A stretch of DNA of 40,372 nucleotides from Nemertoderma westbladi (Eukaryota; Xenacoelomorpha; Nemertodermatida; Nemertodermatidae). This document shows, one piece after another, positions 22,431 through 32,384 of this stretch. Every line of letters begins with the position of its first letter. Position 1 is the stretch's first letter. Made by a program: the position numbers and the translations under genes. The stretch spans positions 1 through 40,372 of the forward strand of contig JAUCBJ010007669.1 in assembly GCA_032718475.1 (NCBI GenBank). The letters run 5' to 3'. The notes beneath the pieces are model-generated. The model was not told the origin of the DNA and made no database searches. It worked only from the letters and a program-made list of their open reading frames with translations.

Positions 22431-23361
22431 AGTGTCCCCACCATAGTCCTCCCTCTCTTGGGCTATGGGCATTCCATTCGGAGGCCTTTAAAAAATGCCA
22501 AATTCCGGTGCTAAATTGCGGTGCGCGCCATATGTCACCATCGGCAGTTGCCATCAACCAATTGTAGCGTAGCCTAACCTCGCGATGCCCGCCTTACTCG
22601 ACTACTGACTAACTAACCCTAATGTTATTCACCTTTTCGCCATGTTACCACCACCACCGCCATGCTACCACCACTGTATACTGTATATGGTGACGACAAC
22701 GACGACGTGGCCATCTACACGCATCACTCATATACCCTCCCTCGATATTATATATTATATTATATCGATTGCCAACTCCTCGACTGCTGTCGCCAAACCA
22801 ACAAACCAACCAACCAGCCAGTATGATACATGAAATTCCGCCACGCATCAACTACACGTTCTCACATTTCCATAGTAGTTACTCATCCTAACCGATCCCT
22901 CAGCATCTGTGCCATATTGAAAGGCTACTACTAACATTATACTGTGCGTTTTTATTATAATTATTGATTAGTATTACACACAACCCTATGTTTCATATTA
23001 TTTCACGTATTTCCTATCCACGCAACCATTCATCCACATTGCAACCCATCTCTTTTCTTATTCGTCGATGATTATGCCACATCCCATCTCTTCTACGTTG
23101 ATCATGCCACATCCACATCACGTATTCAGAAACTTATATATAACTGAATGTTTTTGTTAAAATTCATCACTTGTAATCTTCATGGTAATATATTGATACC
23201 ATATCTAATTTTTTGTTCTCACTCTGAAATTGTGTTATTTCCTTAATAATTTCTTCATTATCTTACTCGTTGTATATTCATTGGTCGGAAACACTCGAAT
23301 AAATGATACTGATTCCCACATTGGGTTTCTAAACGTAATTATGTAACTCAAAGGAAATCTC
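22431..23361. other. Noncoding DNA left of the virus-like element
   Basis: No gene is supported. Simple-sequence patches occur (CCACCACCGCCATGCTACCA near 22655, TATTATATTATAT near 22748). The left end of the virus-like element may lie here, but no terminal inverted repeat was recognised. Confidence 0.4.
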
Positions 23362-23443
23362 GTTTGGATGTGAGGGAGAATTTTTAGTATCGATGAATGA
23401 ATATTTATTCATCGATACTATAAATTCTTCCTTACATCCAAAC
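23362..23443. repeat. 82-bp near-perfect palindrome upstream of the unknown virus-like ORF
   Basis: Two 39-bp arms, starting GTTTGGATGTGAGGGAGAAT on the left and reading GTTTGGATGTAAGGAAGAAT on the complement of the right, differ at about four or five positions and are separated by four bases. It ends 20 bp before the ATG at 23464. It may be a promoter or terminator hairpin, a replication-related structure of the element, or an unrelated short fold-back element. Confidence 0.9.
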
Positions 23444-23463
23444 ACAATTTTAGAGTGAGAACT

Positions 23464-24555
23464 ATGGTGTCAATTTATTACAGCGATACGGTTAAAAATT
23501 TATCACTTGTAATATTTTTCGTATTTATTATTATTATTATGGCCTTAACGCAAAAAACTGGAGCAACAAATAGCTGGAAATTTACTTACAATAAATATAC
23601 TTGTACCGCCGTTCACAGCAAGTATTTTATTGTGGAATCTCAGGAGGACAACGAATCAATTTGTTTTTCCCATCAAGATACCCGCTATTTGCTAGACATT
23701 CTAGAAACAACAACCAACAACCAACATCAATCCAGACCAGCAATTATACCAGGTAGGATATATGCCGCTCTTCGTTTTGCGCGGGGAAATTTGAATATTT
23801 CTATCAACCCCACATCGGGTGATGTTTACGTTCAGAAACAAGGCAAATGTAAAGTCCTCAACAAAGCTTTTACTGAAGTTCTAATTCAATACAGAGGGAA
23901 ATTATTGCAATTTCTCTCTCCACCGCTAGAGATTATTAGCGATCAATTCTACATTGAATTATCAAATCCAGAGTTTATTGGATTTGTAACAGCTTTTAAA
24001 GGAACCAACTATGTTGGCTTATGGAAAATCAGCGTCAGATACGCTGATAGTGTTGGTTTTAACTATTATACGGGTTTCAATTTGTCAAATCAGGAACTAA
24101 CCGTTTTGTTGCGAGAGTGGGACACTCAAATTGATGAACCAGACAAGCATCTTTTTGATAAAAATATCATTCAATTATCAGACCGTCTCAAAATGATTAA
24201 AACCAATAATAATAAAATTATTATCACCAACACCGATAATTCTACTGAAGTAGGAGCAGGTGGAAATTCTATTGAGTTGCATTACTTGAATGATAAAGCC
24301 CATATTAGTTTTCTCAAAGAGGCTATGGATGGCGTTTCTCTTATTGAAGCCAATGTAGATGGTTTTGTCCTTTTGGATAAACCTAAAGCATTCGTAGAGA
24401 TCCCATCACCTAATCCGGATGTTGAAGAGAGTTGCTCTCAACCGCAACAGGTCTTTCCTGAAATATTACCTCGGAAGCCAAGATCATATCGAGTAAATTT
24501 ACCAACGCATCACCTGCAAAGAAACAGAAAGTTGCTGTTAACCCAGCTCCAGTAG
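23464..24555 (+). CDS. Unrecognised virus-like protein with repeated strand-helix pattern; 3' end split by a gypsy insertion
   Basis: The frame opens at a GTG (23455). The first ATG is 23464 and another is at 23539 (MALTQKTG), the more likely start if the hydrophobic stretch LSLVIFFVFIIIIM is not a membrane anchor. I know no homologue. Four segments share a beta-rich stretch followed by a short polar helix: ICFSHQDTRYLLDIL (near 23659), KVLNKAFTEVLIQY (23845), GFNLSNQELTVLLREW (24073) and HISFLKEAM (24301). This resembles the beta-beta-alpha layout of PC4-like single-stranded-DNA-binding domains, but that is only a hypothesis. Near the 3' end coding potential moves to another frame with a basic, Pro-rich tail (SPAKKQKV). 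That frame continues past the retrotransposon at 30092 and stops at 30139-30141. The gene is therefore probably frame-shifted near 24465-24530 and cut by the insertion. Confidence 0.6.
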   Translation: MVSIYYSDTVKNLSLVIFFVFIIIIMALTQKTGATNSWKFTYNKYTCTAVHSKYFIVESQEDNESICFSHQDTRYLLDILETTTNNQHQSRPAIIPGRIYAALRFARGNLNISINPTSGDVYVQKQGKCKVLNKAFTEVLIQYRGKLLQFLSPPLEIISDQFYIELSNPEFIGFVTAFKGTNYVGLWKISVRYADSVGFNYYTGFNLSNQELTVLLREWDTQIDEPDKHLFDKNIIQLSDRLKMIKTNNNKIIITNTDNSTEVGAGGNSIELHYLNDKAHISFLKEAMDGVSLIEANVDGFVLLDKPKAFVEIPSPNPDVEESCSQPQQVFPEILPRKPRSYRVNLPTHHLQRNRKLLLTQLQ

Positions 24556-24560
24556 ATCCA

Positions 24561-24861
24561 TGTTAGATTATGTATTGTTAGGGCTCTAGTAGACCCTGGC
24601 TTGGTGGTGGTTAGATCCAACCTACTGGTCTTTTACCTACCGGTCCTCTTCTGGTATTCCGGTATTCAGTCTTTCCTATCTTCTAGGTCTGTAGGTACAG
24701 TAACCGTTACCGGTACCTACTGTACTGCTGTACTGATGTGCTGTAAGGTGGTGGGTGTGTTCGTTGGTCTGTTGGTTCATATTATTGTTTGATATGCTGT
24801 TCTGTATGTCGACCATTAATAAACTGATGCAGCTGGTATTCATTTATTTCCGATCCCAATA
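24561..24861 (+). repeat. 5' LTR of the gypsy element
   Basis: It starts TGTTAGATTATG and ends GATCCCAATA, 301 bp. It ends in TA, not the usual CA, but the ATCCA target duplication fixes this boundary. A 63-aa ORF inside both LTRs is repeat sequence, not a gene. Confidence 0.92.
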
Positions 24862-24874
24862 TGGCGCAGTGATG
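24862..24874 (+). promoter_or_regulatory. Probable primer-binding site of the gypsy element
   Basis: TGGCGCAGTGATG directly follows the 5' LTR. The leading TGG pairs with a tRNA CCA end. The tRNA was not identified. Confidence 0.5.
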
Positions 24875-25391
24875 TACTTGATGTTCCTACAACCCTATTC
24901 AAATGGTGGACATTCCAGCGCATTCAGCAGGTCAGATAATTCAATATTATTCTACCGGTCGCCTCTACTGATTCTGATCTAGGCCTAGCTACCTACCTAT
25001 ACTTCCGGTGGTGTACCTACTCCAGTACTCTTCTAAACTAAGCCCTTGGGACGGACAGTGGAGTGGCTCGCGGTTATCGTTGTCGTTGTGTAGCTACATC
25101 GTTGGCGAAAAACACAGCGACGACGGTACATCGGCGCTGAGGACCTTGCACTGTCCGGGGGCCGTGAGGGGTAGGCAGCGACGCCCGCTAGCCTAATTAG
25201 AAACTACCGGTACCTATTCACATTCAGCAGTCAGGCGGTATTCCAGTCTGCCAGTATTCGATAACTACAGATTTTGGCTGATTTGCATGCAAAAGTTTTG
25301 CACATTTTTGCAAAATTTTTTCTTTTCGGATTTTGCAAATTTTTTCGGATATTTAATTTCCTGAAATTTCTCTAATATTCAACAGTCAGAT

Positions 25392-28300
25392 ATGCCTACT
25401 AAAGCTGAACTCGAAACCGAACTGGAGGCTTTAAGAGAACAGTTGGCTGGTCGTGGTAATCCTGATCCCACCTCAGCTCTTCTACATGCTTTAGTTAAAT
25501 CACAACGCGATTTGGCTGATTCCTTAGCACAATCCCAAGCCCAAAATGCCCATCAATTTCAACAATTACTTGGTCAACCACATCAACCTGTAGTTCATCA
25601 GGCTGACTCAACCCCTCGTAATCTTCAAATTAAAGCACCAATTGCTTTAGAACCGGATTTCAGTTTAGCAAAATTTGAAACTTGGAAGTCGGTTTGGGCG
25701 GATTATTATTCTGCATTTCAGATGGATAGAATGGCTAGGGATAGGCAAATCTGTATTTTCAGGAGTTACCTTTCTATAGGTATGCGCTCTACACTGGAAC
25801 AAGTTATTGACATTCCTCCTGACACACATGATAATCCTTTAACAGTTCAGGTGTTAATAGATTGTATTCAAAGTTATTTTCGTGGTAAACGGAATATAGC
25901 CCTTGATTGTGTTCAGTTTGATAATAGGAAACAACGTCAAAGTGAAAATTTTGATAGCTACCTGGTTGCTATTAAAGATCTTGCTCGAGATGCTGATCTA
26001 TGTCGTCATTGTTTCGATCGGCGGTTGACTACTCGAATTATGTCTGGTATTTCTTGCGAGGACACCAGATCTAAACTTCTTGCATTGACTCCATTTCCTT
26101 CGCTTGAAGATGCTGTAAATCTATGTAGGTCTGAGGAATCAGCCCAAGCTGGAGTTCAGGATTTAAAAAACCCTTCAATCAACCAAGCTTCTCGACAATC
26201 TCGTTTTCACAACAAAAAGCCCTATAATTCCAGGCGCAACAATTCTTCTAAATCCAATTCCAGAAACAATTCTTCAACTACTGGCCCTATAGTTTGTTAT
26301 GGTTGTGGTAAAACAGACCATAAACGCGCTGACTGTCCAGCAAGGAACAAAGATTGTTCTTATTGTGGCAAGGAAGGCCACTTTGCCAATGTTTGTCGGT
26401 CTAAACAAAATAATTCGAATTCATCTTCAAAACCTAAGACAAAACCCATTAGCCGCATCACCCTCAATTTGGTTGGAAGCCATAATCGACAAGCTCCAAA
26501 AGTATTTCTGAACTTCTGTCATATCGCAACAGGACATTTATTCGGTTCTCTCAAAGCAACTCCAGATACTGGTGCTGAGGCCACTGTTGCCGGCTTAGAT
26601 TTTCTTCAGGCCCTTTCTATTGACAAAGAAAATTTACTTCCACCAGACCATGATGATCTTTCTGCTGCTAATGGTAGTCTTCTTTCATGCATTGGTCTCC
26701 TCCACACCACAATTTCCTATGGTGAATATTCAACTGATGAGCTTATCTGCATTTGTGAAGAAGTCAATGGAATTCTTTTGGCATGGTATACTTGTCAAAA
26801 CCTAGGAATTATTTCAAGTTCATATCCAGAACCAGTGGCAGAAATTCAGTCTGTTGCTTCTTCTAATTCTTCTAATATGTCACCAATTGGTATTAAAAAC
26901 TCAATTCCAACAACATCATTCAAGGTTGACTTCCATCTTTCTGATGAACCTTCTCCTTCAGAATGGGATACTGTTAAGCAGAAACTCATAAAAGCTTATT
27001 CTGATGTTTTTGACCAAGATGACAAACTTCGTCCAATGAATGGCCCACCCATGACCATTTCATTAAAAGATGATGCCCAACCATATGCTATTCATACAGC
27101 CAGGCAACTTCCTTTAGCCATTAGAGACTGGGCTAAAGCTCGCTTAGAGAAAATGGTTGAACAAGGTATTATTTGTCCAGTTCTGGATAACGAACCAACT
27201 GATTGGGTCCATCCTCTTGTTGTAGTTCCTAAACCAACAGGCGGTTGGCGCCTTTGTGTTGATTTGACTAAACTAAACAAACATGTTAAACGTCCGTATC
27301 ATCCATCGGTTACTCCTCGTGAGGCTGTCAATTCGATTTCTCCATCAGATTGCTTCTTTTCTTCATTAGATGCCAAGGATGGATATTGGCAGATACCTCT
27401 TGATGAATCCAGTCAGAATTTAACAACATTCATTTCCCCTTGGGGTCGATTCAAGTTTCTTAGGAATCCCATGGGATTAACTTCAGCACAAGATGTGTTT
27501 TGTCTTCGTGGTGATATAGCTTTACAGGGATTGGAAGGCATTGCTAAAGTAGTTGATGACATTCTAATTCATTCTTCCGATAGTCACAGTCATCTCGCAC
27601 ATATTATTGCCGTTCTGGATCGGTGTCGTGAACACCAGATCAGTCTCAAAGCTGCGAAATTCAAATTAGCTACCCCTGAGGTGTGCTTCGCAGGATATAT
27701 AATTAGTAGTAATGGTATTCAAGCGAATCCTTCCAAACTTAATGCTATTGCTGACTTTCCTGTTCCGACCAACATTTCTGAACTTAGATCTTTCTTGGGT
27801 CTTGTGAACCAACTAGGTGAGTTCACTTCCTCTATTAGCGAAAAGGCAGGCCCTCTTCGGGACCTTCTTAAAGTTAAAAATGTCTTCTGTTGGTCAGAAC
27901 CCCAAGAGACTGCATTTCAAGCAGTTAAGAAAGCTCTTGTAAGTCCTCCAATTCTACCTCCATATGATCCATTGCTGCCTACAATGTTGCAGACAGATGC
28001 TTCACGTTTGAAGGGTCTTGGTTTCTCACTTCTTCAGAAACACGACAGCTTTTGGAAACTCATTCAGTGCGGTTCAAGATTCATAACTGACACTGAATCA
28101 CGTTACGCAATGATAGAGCTTGAACTGTTAGCCGTCGTATGGGCTACTAGGAAGTGTAAGGTGTATCTTATGGGTCTCCCATCATTTGAGTTGGTAATTG
28201 ACCATAAACCTCTTCTTCCTATCCTAAACAATTATACTTTGGATATGATAGACAATCCCCGAATCCAACGTCTTAAAGAGAAACTCACCCTTTATTTCTT

Positions 28301-29720
28301 CAATACAACATGGAGAAAGGGAAGTGAACATTCCATTCCAGACGCACTTTCCCGTGCCCCTGTTTCGGATCCTACTCCAGAGGATATTCTTTGTGATACA
28401 GATGTCAATGACCATGTTTCCGCAGTCATTCGTCACGTGTCTACCTCAATTGTTGTTTCTGATGCTCCAAGTCATCTCAAGGATTCATATATTGAGTCTA
28501 TCCGATCATCTGCAAAGGATGATATTTCTTACATGGCTTTGGTGGATGCTGTTATTTCTGGATTTCCCTCAACATCCACACAATGTTCTGTGCACATACG
28601 CCCATTCTGGAATGTGCGACATCAGTTATCTTGTGAAGATAATCTTCTTTTATTAGGTTCCCGGATTGTAATTCCATCTTCCCTCCGCAAGAATGTCCTG
28701 AAGCACCTTCATGATGCTCATCAGGGCATTGAACGTTCTAAGAGGAGAGCTAGGCAAACTGTATTCTGGCCTGGTATCAATAGCGATATTACAAACATAG
28801 TCAATTCTTGTCCCCAGTGTCAACTTTATCAACCAAGTTTACCTAAAGAGTCTCTCCAAAGCGACCCTCATCCATGTCTTCCAATGGAGGATTGCTCTGC
28901 TGATCTTTTCTACTTCAGCACCTGGTCATACCTGGTTTATGTCGATAGATATTCTGGGTGGCCATGCGTTCATTCTTGGCGTGCCGATCCTTCCAGCTCT
29001 CAAGTTATTTCAGCTCTTCGAGGATGGTTCAAAGATTTCGGTATTCCAAAACGCCTTCGTTCTGATGGTGGTACACAATTTAATTCAGCACGTTATCATG
29101 ATTTCTTATCCGAATGGAATATCATCCCTGAGTATTCTACTCCTGAGTATCCTCAGTCTAATGGCCATGCAGAGGGGGCTGTAAAGGCCATGAAATCATT
29201 GATAAAAAAGTTAGATGTCAAAGGAGATCTAAACTCTACTTGCTTTGTTCGTGGTTTGCTGGAATGGAGAAATACTCCTAAAGAACATGGTATGTCTCCA
29301 GCTCAACTGTTGTTCGGTAGATCCCTCCGTTCTACTATACCAGCTCATTCGTCCACACTGGCAGGTGATTCATTCCCTATCCCTGGTCCTTCAACGTCTT
29401 CAGCAACTGAATCATATTATAATGATCATGCTCACGACTTAACCCCGATTCCTATTGGTTCCCGAGTTTGCATCCAGAGTGCACATTCCAAACTATGGAA
29501 CAAATCTGGTATCGTCCTTTCCCGTGGTACTAGGCGAGATTACCGGATAGAACTAGACAATGGTCGGGTGTATTGGAGAAATCGTCGTTATCTACGTTCC
29601 ATCCCAGATGACTCTTCTCTTCGTGATATAACGCCTCAAAAACAGGTACAGTTCGCTGATGATCTTCCCAGGCGCAGTTCGAGAACTCACAAGCAACCAG
29701 CAAGATTCGGAGTTCAATGA
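25392..29720 (+). CDS. Gag-Pol polyprotein of gypsy retrotransposon
   Basis: One uninterrupted 1442-aa frame from an ATG. Domains in order: helical Gag (about 70-260); two CCHC knuckles at about 302 (CYGCGKTDHKRADC) and 322 (CSYCGKEGHFANVC); aspartic protease with DTGA at about 392; and reverse transcriptase (about 560-790) with the YxDD box as VVDD near 722. RNase H starts around 865 (QTDAS). The integrase HHCC finger begins at about 1105 (HLHDAH...CPQC at 1140-1143), and the catalytic core has D1171 (CSADLF), D1225 (RSDGG) and E1261 (HAEGA), with the expected 35-residue D-E spacing. All key residues are present except the Y of the YxDD box, which is V, as in many gypsy elements. Gag and Pol are in one frame, with no frameshift signal. 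The protein should be able to support transposition. Confidence 0.95.
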   Translation: MPTKAELETELEALREQLAGRGNPDPTSALLHALVKSQRDLADSLAQSQAQNAHQFQQLLGQPHQPVVHQADSTPRNLQIKAPIALEPDFSLAKFETWKSVWADYYSAFQMDRMARDRQICIFRSYLSIGMRSTLEQVIDIPPDTHDNPLTVQVLIDCIQSYFRGKRNIALDCVQFDNRKQRQSENFDSYLVAIKDLARDADLCRHCFDRRLTTRIMSGISCEDTRSKLLALTPFPSLEDAVNLCRSEESAQAGVQDLKNPSINQASRQSRFHNKKPYNSRRNNSSKSNSRNNSSTTGPIVCYGCGKTDHKRADCPARNKDCSYCGKEGHFANVCRSKQNNSNSSSKPKTKPISRITLNLVGSHNRQAPKVFLNFCHIATGHLFGSLKATPDTGAEATVAGLDFLQALSIDKENLLPPDHDDLSAANGSLLSCIGLLHTTISYGEYSTDELICICEEVNGILLAWYTCQNLGIISSSYPEPVAEIQSVASSNSSNMSPIGIKNSIPTTSFKVDFHLSDEPSPSEWDTVKQKLIKAYSDVFDQDDKLRPMNGPPMTISLKDDAQPYAIHTARQLPLAIRDWAKARLEKMVEQGIICPVLDNEPTDWVHPLVVVPKPTGGWRLCVDLTKLNKHVKRPYHPSVTPREAVNSISPSDCFFSSLDAKDGYWQIPLDESSQNLTTFISPWGRFKFLRNPMGLTSAQDVFCLRGDIALQGLEGIAKVVDDILIHSSDSHSHLAHIIAVLDRCREHQISLKAAKFKLATPEVCFAGYIISSNGIQANPSKLNAIADFPVPTNISELRSFLGLVNQLGEFTSSISEKAGPLRDLLKVKNVFCWSEPQETAFQAVKKALVSPPILPPYDPLLPTMLQTDASRLKGLGFSLLQKHDSFWKLIQCGSRFITDTESRYAMIELELLAVVWATRKCKVYLMGLPSFELVIDHKPLLPILNNYTLDMIDNPRIQRLKEKLTLYFFNTTWRKGSEHSIPDALSRAPVSDPTPEDILCDTDVNDHVSAVIRHVSTSIVVSDAPSHLKDSYIESIRSSAKDDISYMALVDAVISGFPSTSTQCSVHIRPFWNVRHQLSCEDNLLLLGSRIVIPSSLRKNVLKHLHDAHQGIERSKRRARQTVFWPGINSDITNIVNSCPQCQLYQPSLPKESLQSDPHPCLPMEDCSADLFYFSTWSYLVYVDRYSGWPCVHSWRADPSSSQVISALRGWFKDFGIPKRLRSDGGTQFNSARYHDFLSEWNIIPEYSTPEYPQSNGHAEGAVKAMKSLIKKLDVKGDLNSTCFVRGLLEWRNTPKEHGMSPAQLLFGRSLRSTIPAHSSTLAGDSFPIPGPSTSSATESYYNDHAHDLTPIPIGSRVCIQSAHSKLWNKSGIVLSRGTRRDYRIELDNGRVYWRNRRYLRSIPDDSSLRDITPQKQVQFADDLPRRSSRTHKQPARFGVQ

Positions 29721-29778
29721 ACTGACTTATTGGTGGTGGTTGGATTTTTTTTTTCAGTACAAATGTCTCCTACATTGT

Positions 29779-29790
29779 TCTTGGGGGAGA
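29779..29790 (+). promoter_or_regulatory. Polypurine tract of the gypsy element
   Basis: The purine-rich GGGGGAGA, preceded by TTCTT, lies directly before the 3' LTR. This is the expected place for plus-strand priming. Confidence 0.7.
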
Positions 29791-30091
29791 TGTTAGATTA
29801 TGTATTGTTAGGGCTCTAGTAGACCCTGGCTTGGTGGTGGTTAGATCCAACCTACTGGTCTTTTACCTACCGGTCCTCTTCTGGTATTCCGGTATTCAGT
29901 CTTTCCTATCTTCTAGGTCTGTAGGTACAGTAACCGTTACCGGTACCTACTGTACTGCTGTACTGATGTGCTGTAAGGTGGTGGGTGTGTTCGTTGGTCT
30001 GTTGGTTCATATTATTGTTTGATATGCTGTTCTGTATGTCGACCATTAATAAACTGATGCAGCTGGTATTCATTTATTTCCGATCCCAATA
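29791..30091 (+). repeat. 3' LTR of the gypsy element
   Basis: 301 bp, apparently identical to 24561-24861. The ATCCA target duplication follows directly. Confidence 0.92.
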
Positions 30092-30141
30092 ATCCAGTTA
30101 CTAATTCTCCATGGAAACCAGATTATTATCCTAACATGTAA
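30092..30141 (+). pseudogene. C-terminal end of the unknown virus-like gene, separated by the gypsy insertion
   Basis: Starting with the duplicated ATCCA, one frame reads on through NSPWKPDYYPNM to a TAA at 30139. It is in phase with the basic Pro-rich tail frame left of the gypsy element. It therefore looks like the last ~17 codons of the interrupted gene. Confidence 0.6.
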
Positions 30142-30187
30142 ACCTGATCATAAGTTAAACTCTTTGAGGTTTCCAATACCCATAGGC

Positions 30188-30215
30188 GATTGGTGATTGG
30201 TGTTTGGTGATTGGT
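30188..30215 (+). repeat. 7-bp tandem repeat, four copies
   Basis: GATTGGT occurs in four consecutive copies, one with a change to GTTTGGT. It lies between the end of the unknown gene and the polymerase frame. Confidence 0.85.
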
Positions 30216-30257
30216 TTAAAATTATTTCACTCGCTAGCATTAAATGTTTAGATATAG

Positions 30258-32384
30258 TCAATATTTTATCATTTTTATTTTATCATTTTATCATATGATC
30301 ATTCACATATTACAGGTAAATATATTGCGGCAGCCTGTAATAGTTGTAACCGAAGTTTATCATTGAAACAATACCTGTATGTACTTTGCGGGCATAATTC
30401 CAGTAATTATGATATACATTGTATATTACAAACCGGATTTAGAGATAAGAAATACACAGATTGGGATATAAGGGTTATACCGAGAAATACAGAACGATAT
30501 ATTTCAGTGAGTGCATTTATCCCAATTAAATACACTTCTAAAAAAATTGAGTTACGTTTCTTAGACACATATCAATTTTTAAGCTTTTCTTTAAGTAATT
30601 TAGTTGAGTGTTCAACAAAGGATGTAGCGAGTCATGATATAAGCTCAATTTTACCTATTACTCTACAAGAAATTAAATATTTTTATCCAAACTTGAATAA
30701 CTCAACAATTAAACGGAAAGGAGTATTTCCATACGAGTACTTGACAGATATAAATAAATTTAATGATACTGGTTTGCCGTCTATAAATAATTTTTTTAGT
30801 AACTTAAGTCAAAAAACATGCACAATTGAAGATTATAGGTTTGCGGAATTATCATGGGTACAATTCGACTGTGTGAATCTCAAAGATTATCTTTTAGCCT
30901 ATTTAAAACTCGATGTTTGTTTGCTTGCTGATATATTTGAGAATTTTAGGAATGTTTGTAAACAAAATTACGATTTAGAAGCGGTTTTTTACTGTAGTAT
31001 CGCGTCATTTACCTATGATTGCGCACTAAAATATAATAAATGTAAAATAGAATTAATAAAGGATTATCAGACATATAGAGATTTTGAAAAATCAATTAGG
31101 GGTGGTGTTTCATTTTGTCGAAAGCATTATATAGAATCAAATATACCAGGAACAAGTACATATGATTCTACTAAGGAAGAATGCCATATTTTTAATATTG
31201 ATTTCAACTCTTTATATTCTGGGAATTTAAGTAAAAAACTACCCACCTCACAATTCAAAGAAGTAAGTATTAAACATTTAGAGAATGCAATTCCAGAAAA
31301 ACTAATCGAGTACTTGGTAGATTTAGACATTGATGGATCTACTGGATATTTTTTAATATGTGATTTAAATTATCCCAAAGCTATTCACGATCAAACATTA
31401 CAATTACCGTTAGCTCCAGAGCATTTAAGTATAAATGAATCAATGCTTTCACCTTATATGAGGGAACAATTTAATAACTTATTGATACAAAGAGGTACCT
31501 CCCGTAAATATAAGATGCCTATGCCAAAACTCTTGCTGACGCAATTTGATAAAGAGTTTTATCATTTAAATTTGAAACTGTTAAAATTTTATATAAAACA
31601 TGGATTAATTGTTACTAAACTACATAAATTATATTCTTTTCAACAAGAATTTGTATTTAAAAATTACATAGATTTTAATATTAATCAAAGGCGACTAGCA
31701 AAAAGTTACATTGAAACAGCTGTCGCGAAATTGCTTAATAATTCGTTATTTGGTAAATCAATAGAAAAGATAAGAGATCGATGTAACTTTCGTATCACAA
31801 ATAGCAATAATAAATGCGACCAATTGGTAAATCGTATTAATCATGAACAATTTATAATATACAATAATACATTATCGGGACATTTATTAGTGAAAGACTC
31901 TGTAACTCTCGATAAGCCTATATTTATTGGTAGCACTGTGTTGGACTTGGCTAAATTGGATATGTATGAGCTGTTCTACAATAAATTGCTACCTATTGAG
32001 AAAGAATTAAACTGCCGTATTGAAATTGCTGCATCAGATACAGACTCTTTAATAGGTTGTTACTATAATACATCGCAGAATAATTTTTTAAAAGCATTAA
32101 TTAAAAATAATATGTTAGATACATCCAATTACCCTAAGGATCACCCTCTCTACAGCGATAAAAATAAATCGAGACTTTATTACTGTAAAGATGAACTAGC
32201 TTCATGTGAAATTAAACAAGCAGTATTTTTAAGACCAAAATTATATTCAATTTTGGAATGGAATAACAAAAATATTCGTAGAGCAAAAGGTATTACAAGA
32301 GTTGTTGTGGAAACGAATATTACACATGAAGAATATTTAAAAGCATATAACTCAAATGAAGAAATAAAAAAAACATACACAGAT
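30258..32384 (+). pseudogene. polB: Protein-primed family B DNA polymerase, N-terminally incomplete, cut by a BEL insertion
   Basis: The frame opens after a stop at 30255 and has no early ATG; a TTG at 30363 is not a likely start. The conserved block DHSHITGKY (30297-30323) precedes it, so real coding begins further upstream. Visible motifs: Exo II as HNSSNYD (30393-30413); Exo III region LKLDVCLLADIF (near 30905); IRGGVS; motif A as DFNSLY (31200-31217); motif B as KLLNNSLFGK (31728-31757); motif C as SDTDS (32034-32048); and the KGIT region near 32287. This set, with its TPR-type insertions, is that of Polinton/Maverick and adintovirus polymerases, which replicate linear DNA by protein priming. 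Exo I and the N-terminal region are missing. At 32365-32384 an A8 run precedes a one-base frame difference from the remainder at 39755. Confidence 0.88.

Larger units (their letters stand above)
24561..30091 (+). mobile_element. Young, apparently intact gypsy-type LTR retrotransposon
   Basis: Two 301-bp LTRs enclose one intact Gag-Pol frame. The 5-bp target duplication ATCCA is present immediately before 24561 and again at 30092-30096. The LTRs show no differences by eye, so the insertion is recent. It sits in the 3' end of the unknown virus-like gene, on the same strand. The 5' leader (24862-25391) is GC-rich around 25040-25200. Confidence 0.93.

Noticed and set aside
23464-23540. A true signal peptide or membrane anchor at the start of the unknown virus-like protein
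   Set aside because: The hydrophobic run may only be translated AT-rich leader; an ATG directly after it gives a plausible soluble start and the tail looks nuclear.
24601-24792. 63-aa ORF, repeated exactly at 29831-30022
   Set aside because: It lies inside the two LTRs of the gypsy element; the duplication is the LTR itself.
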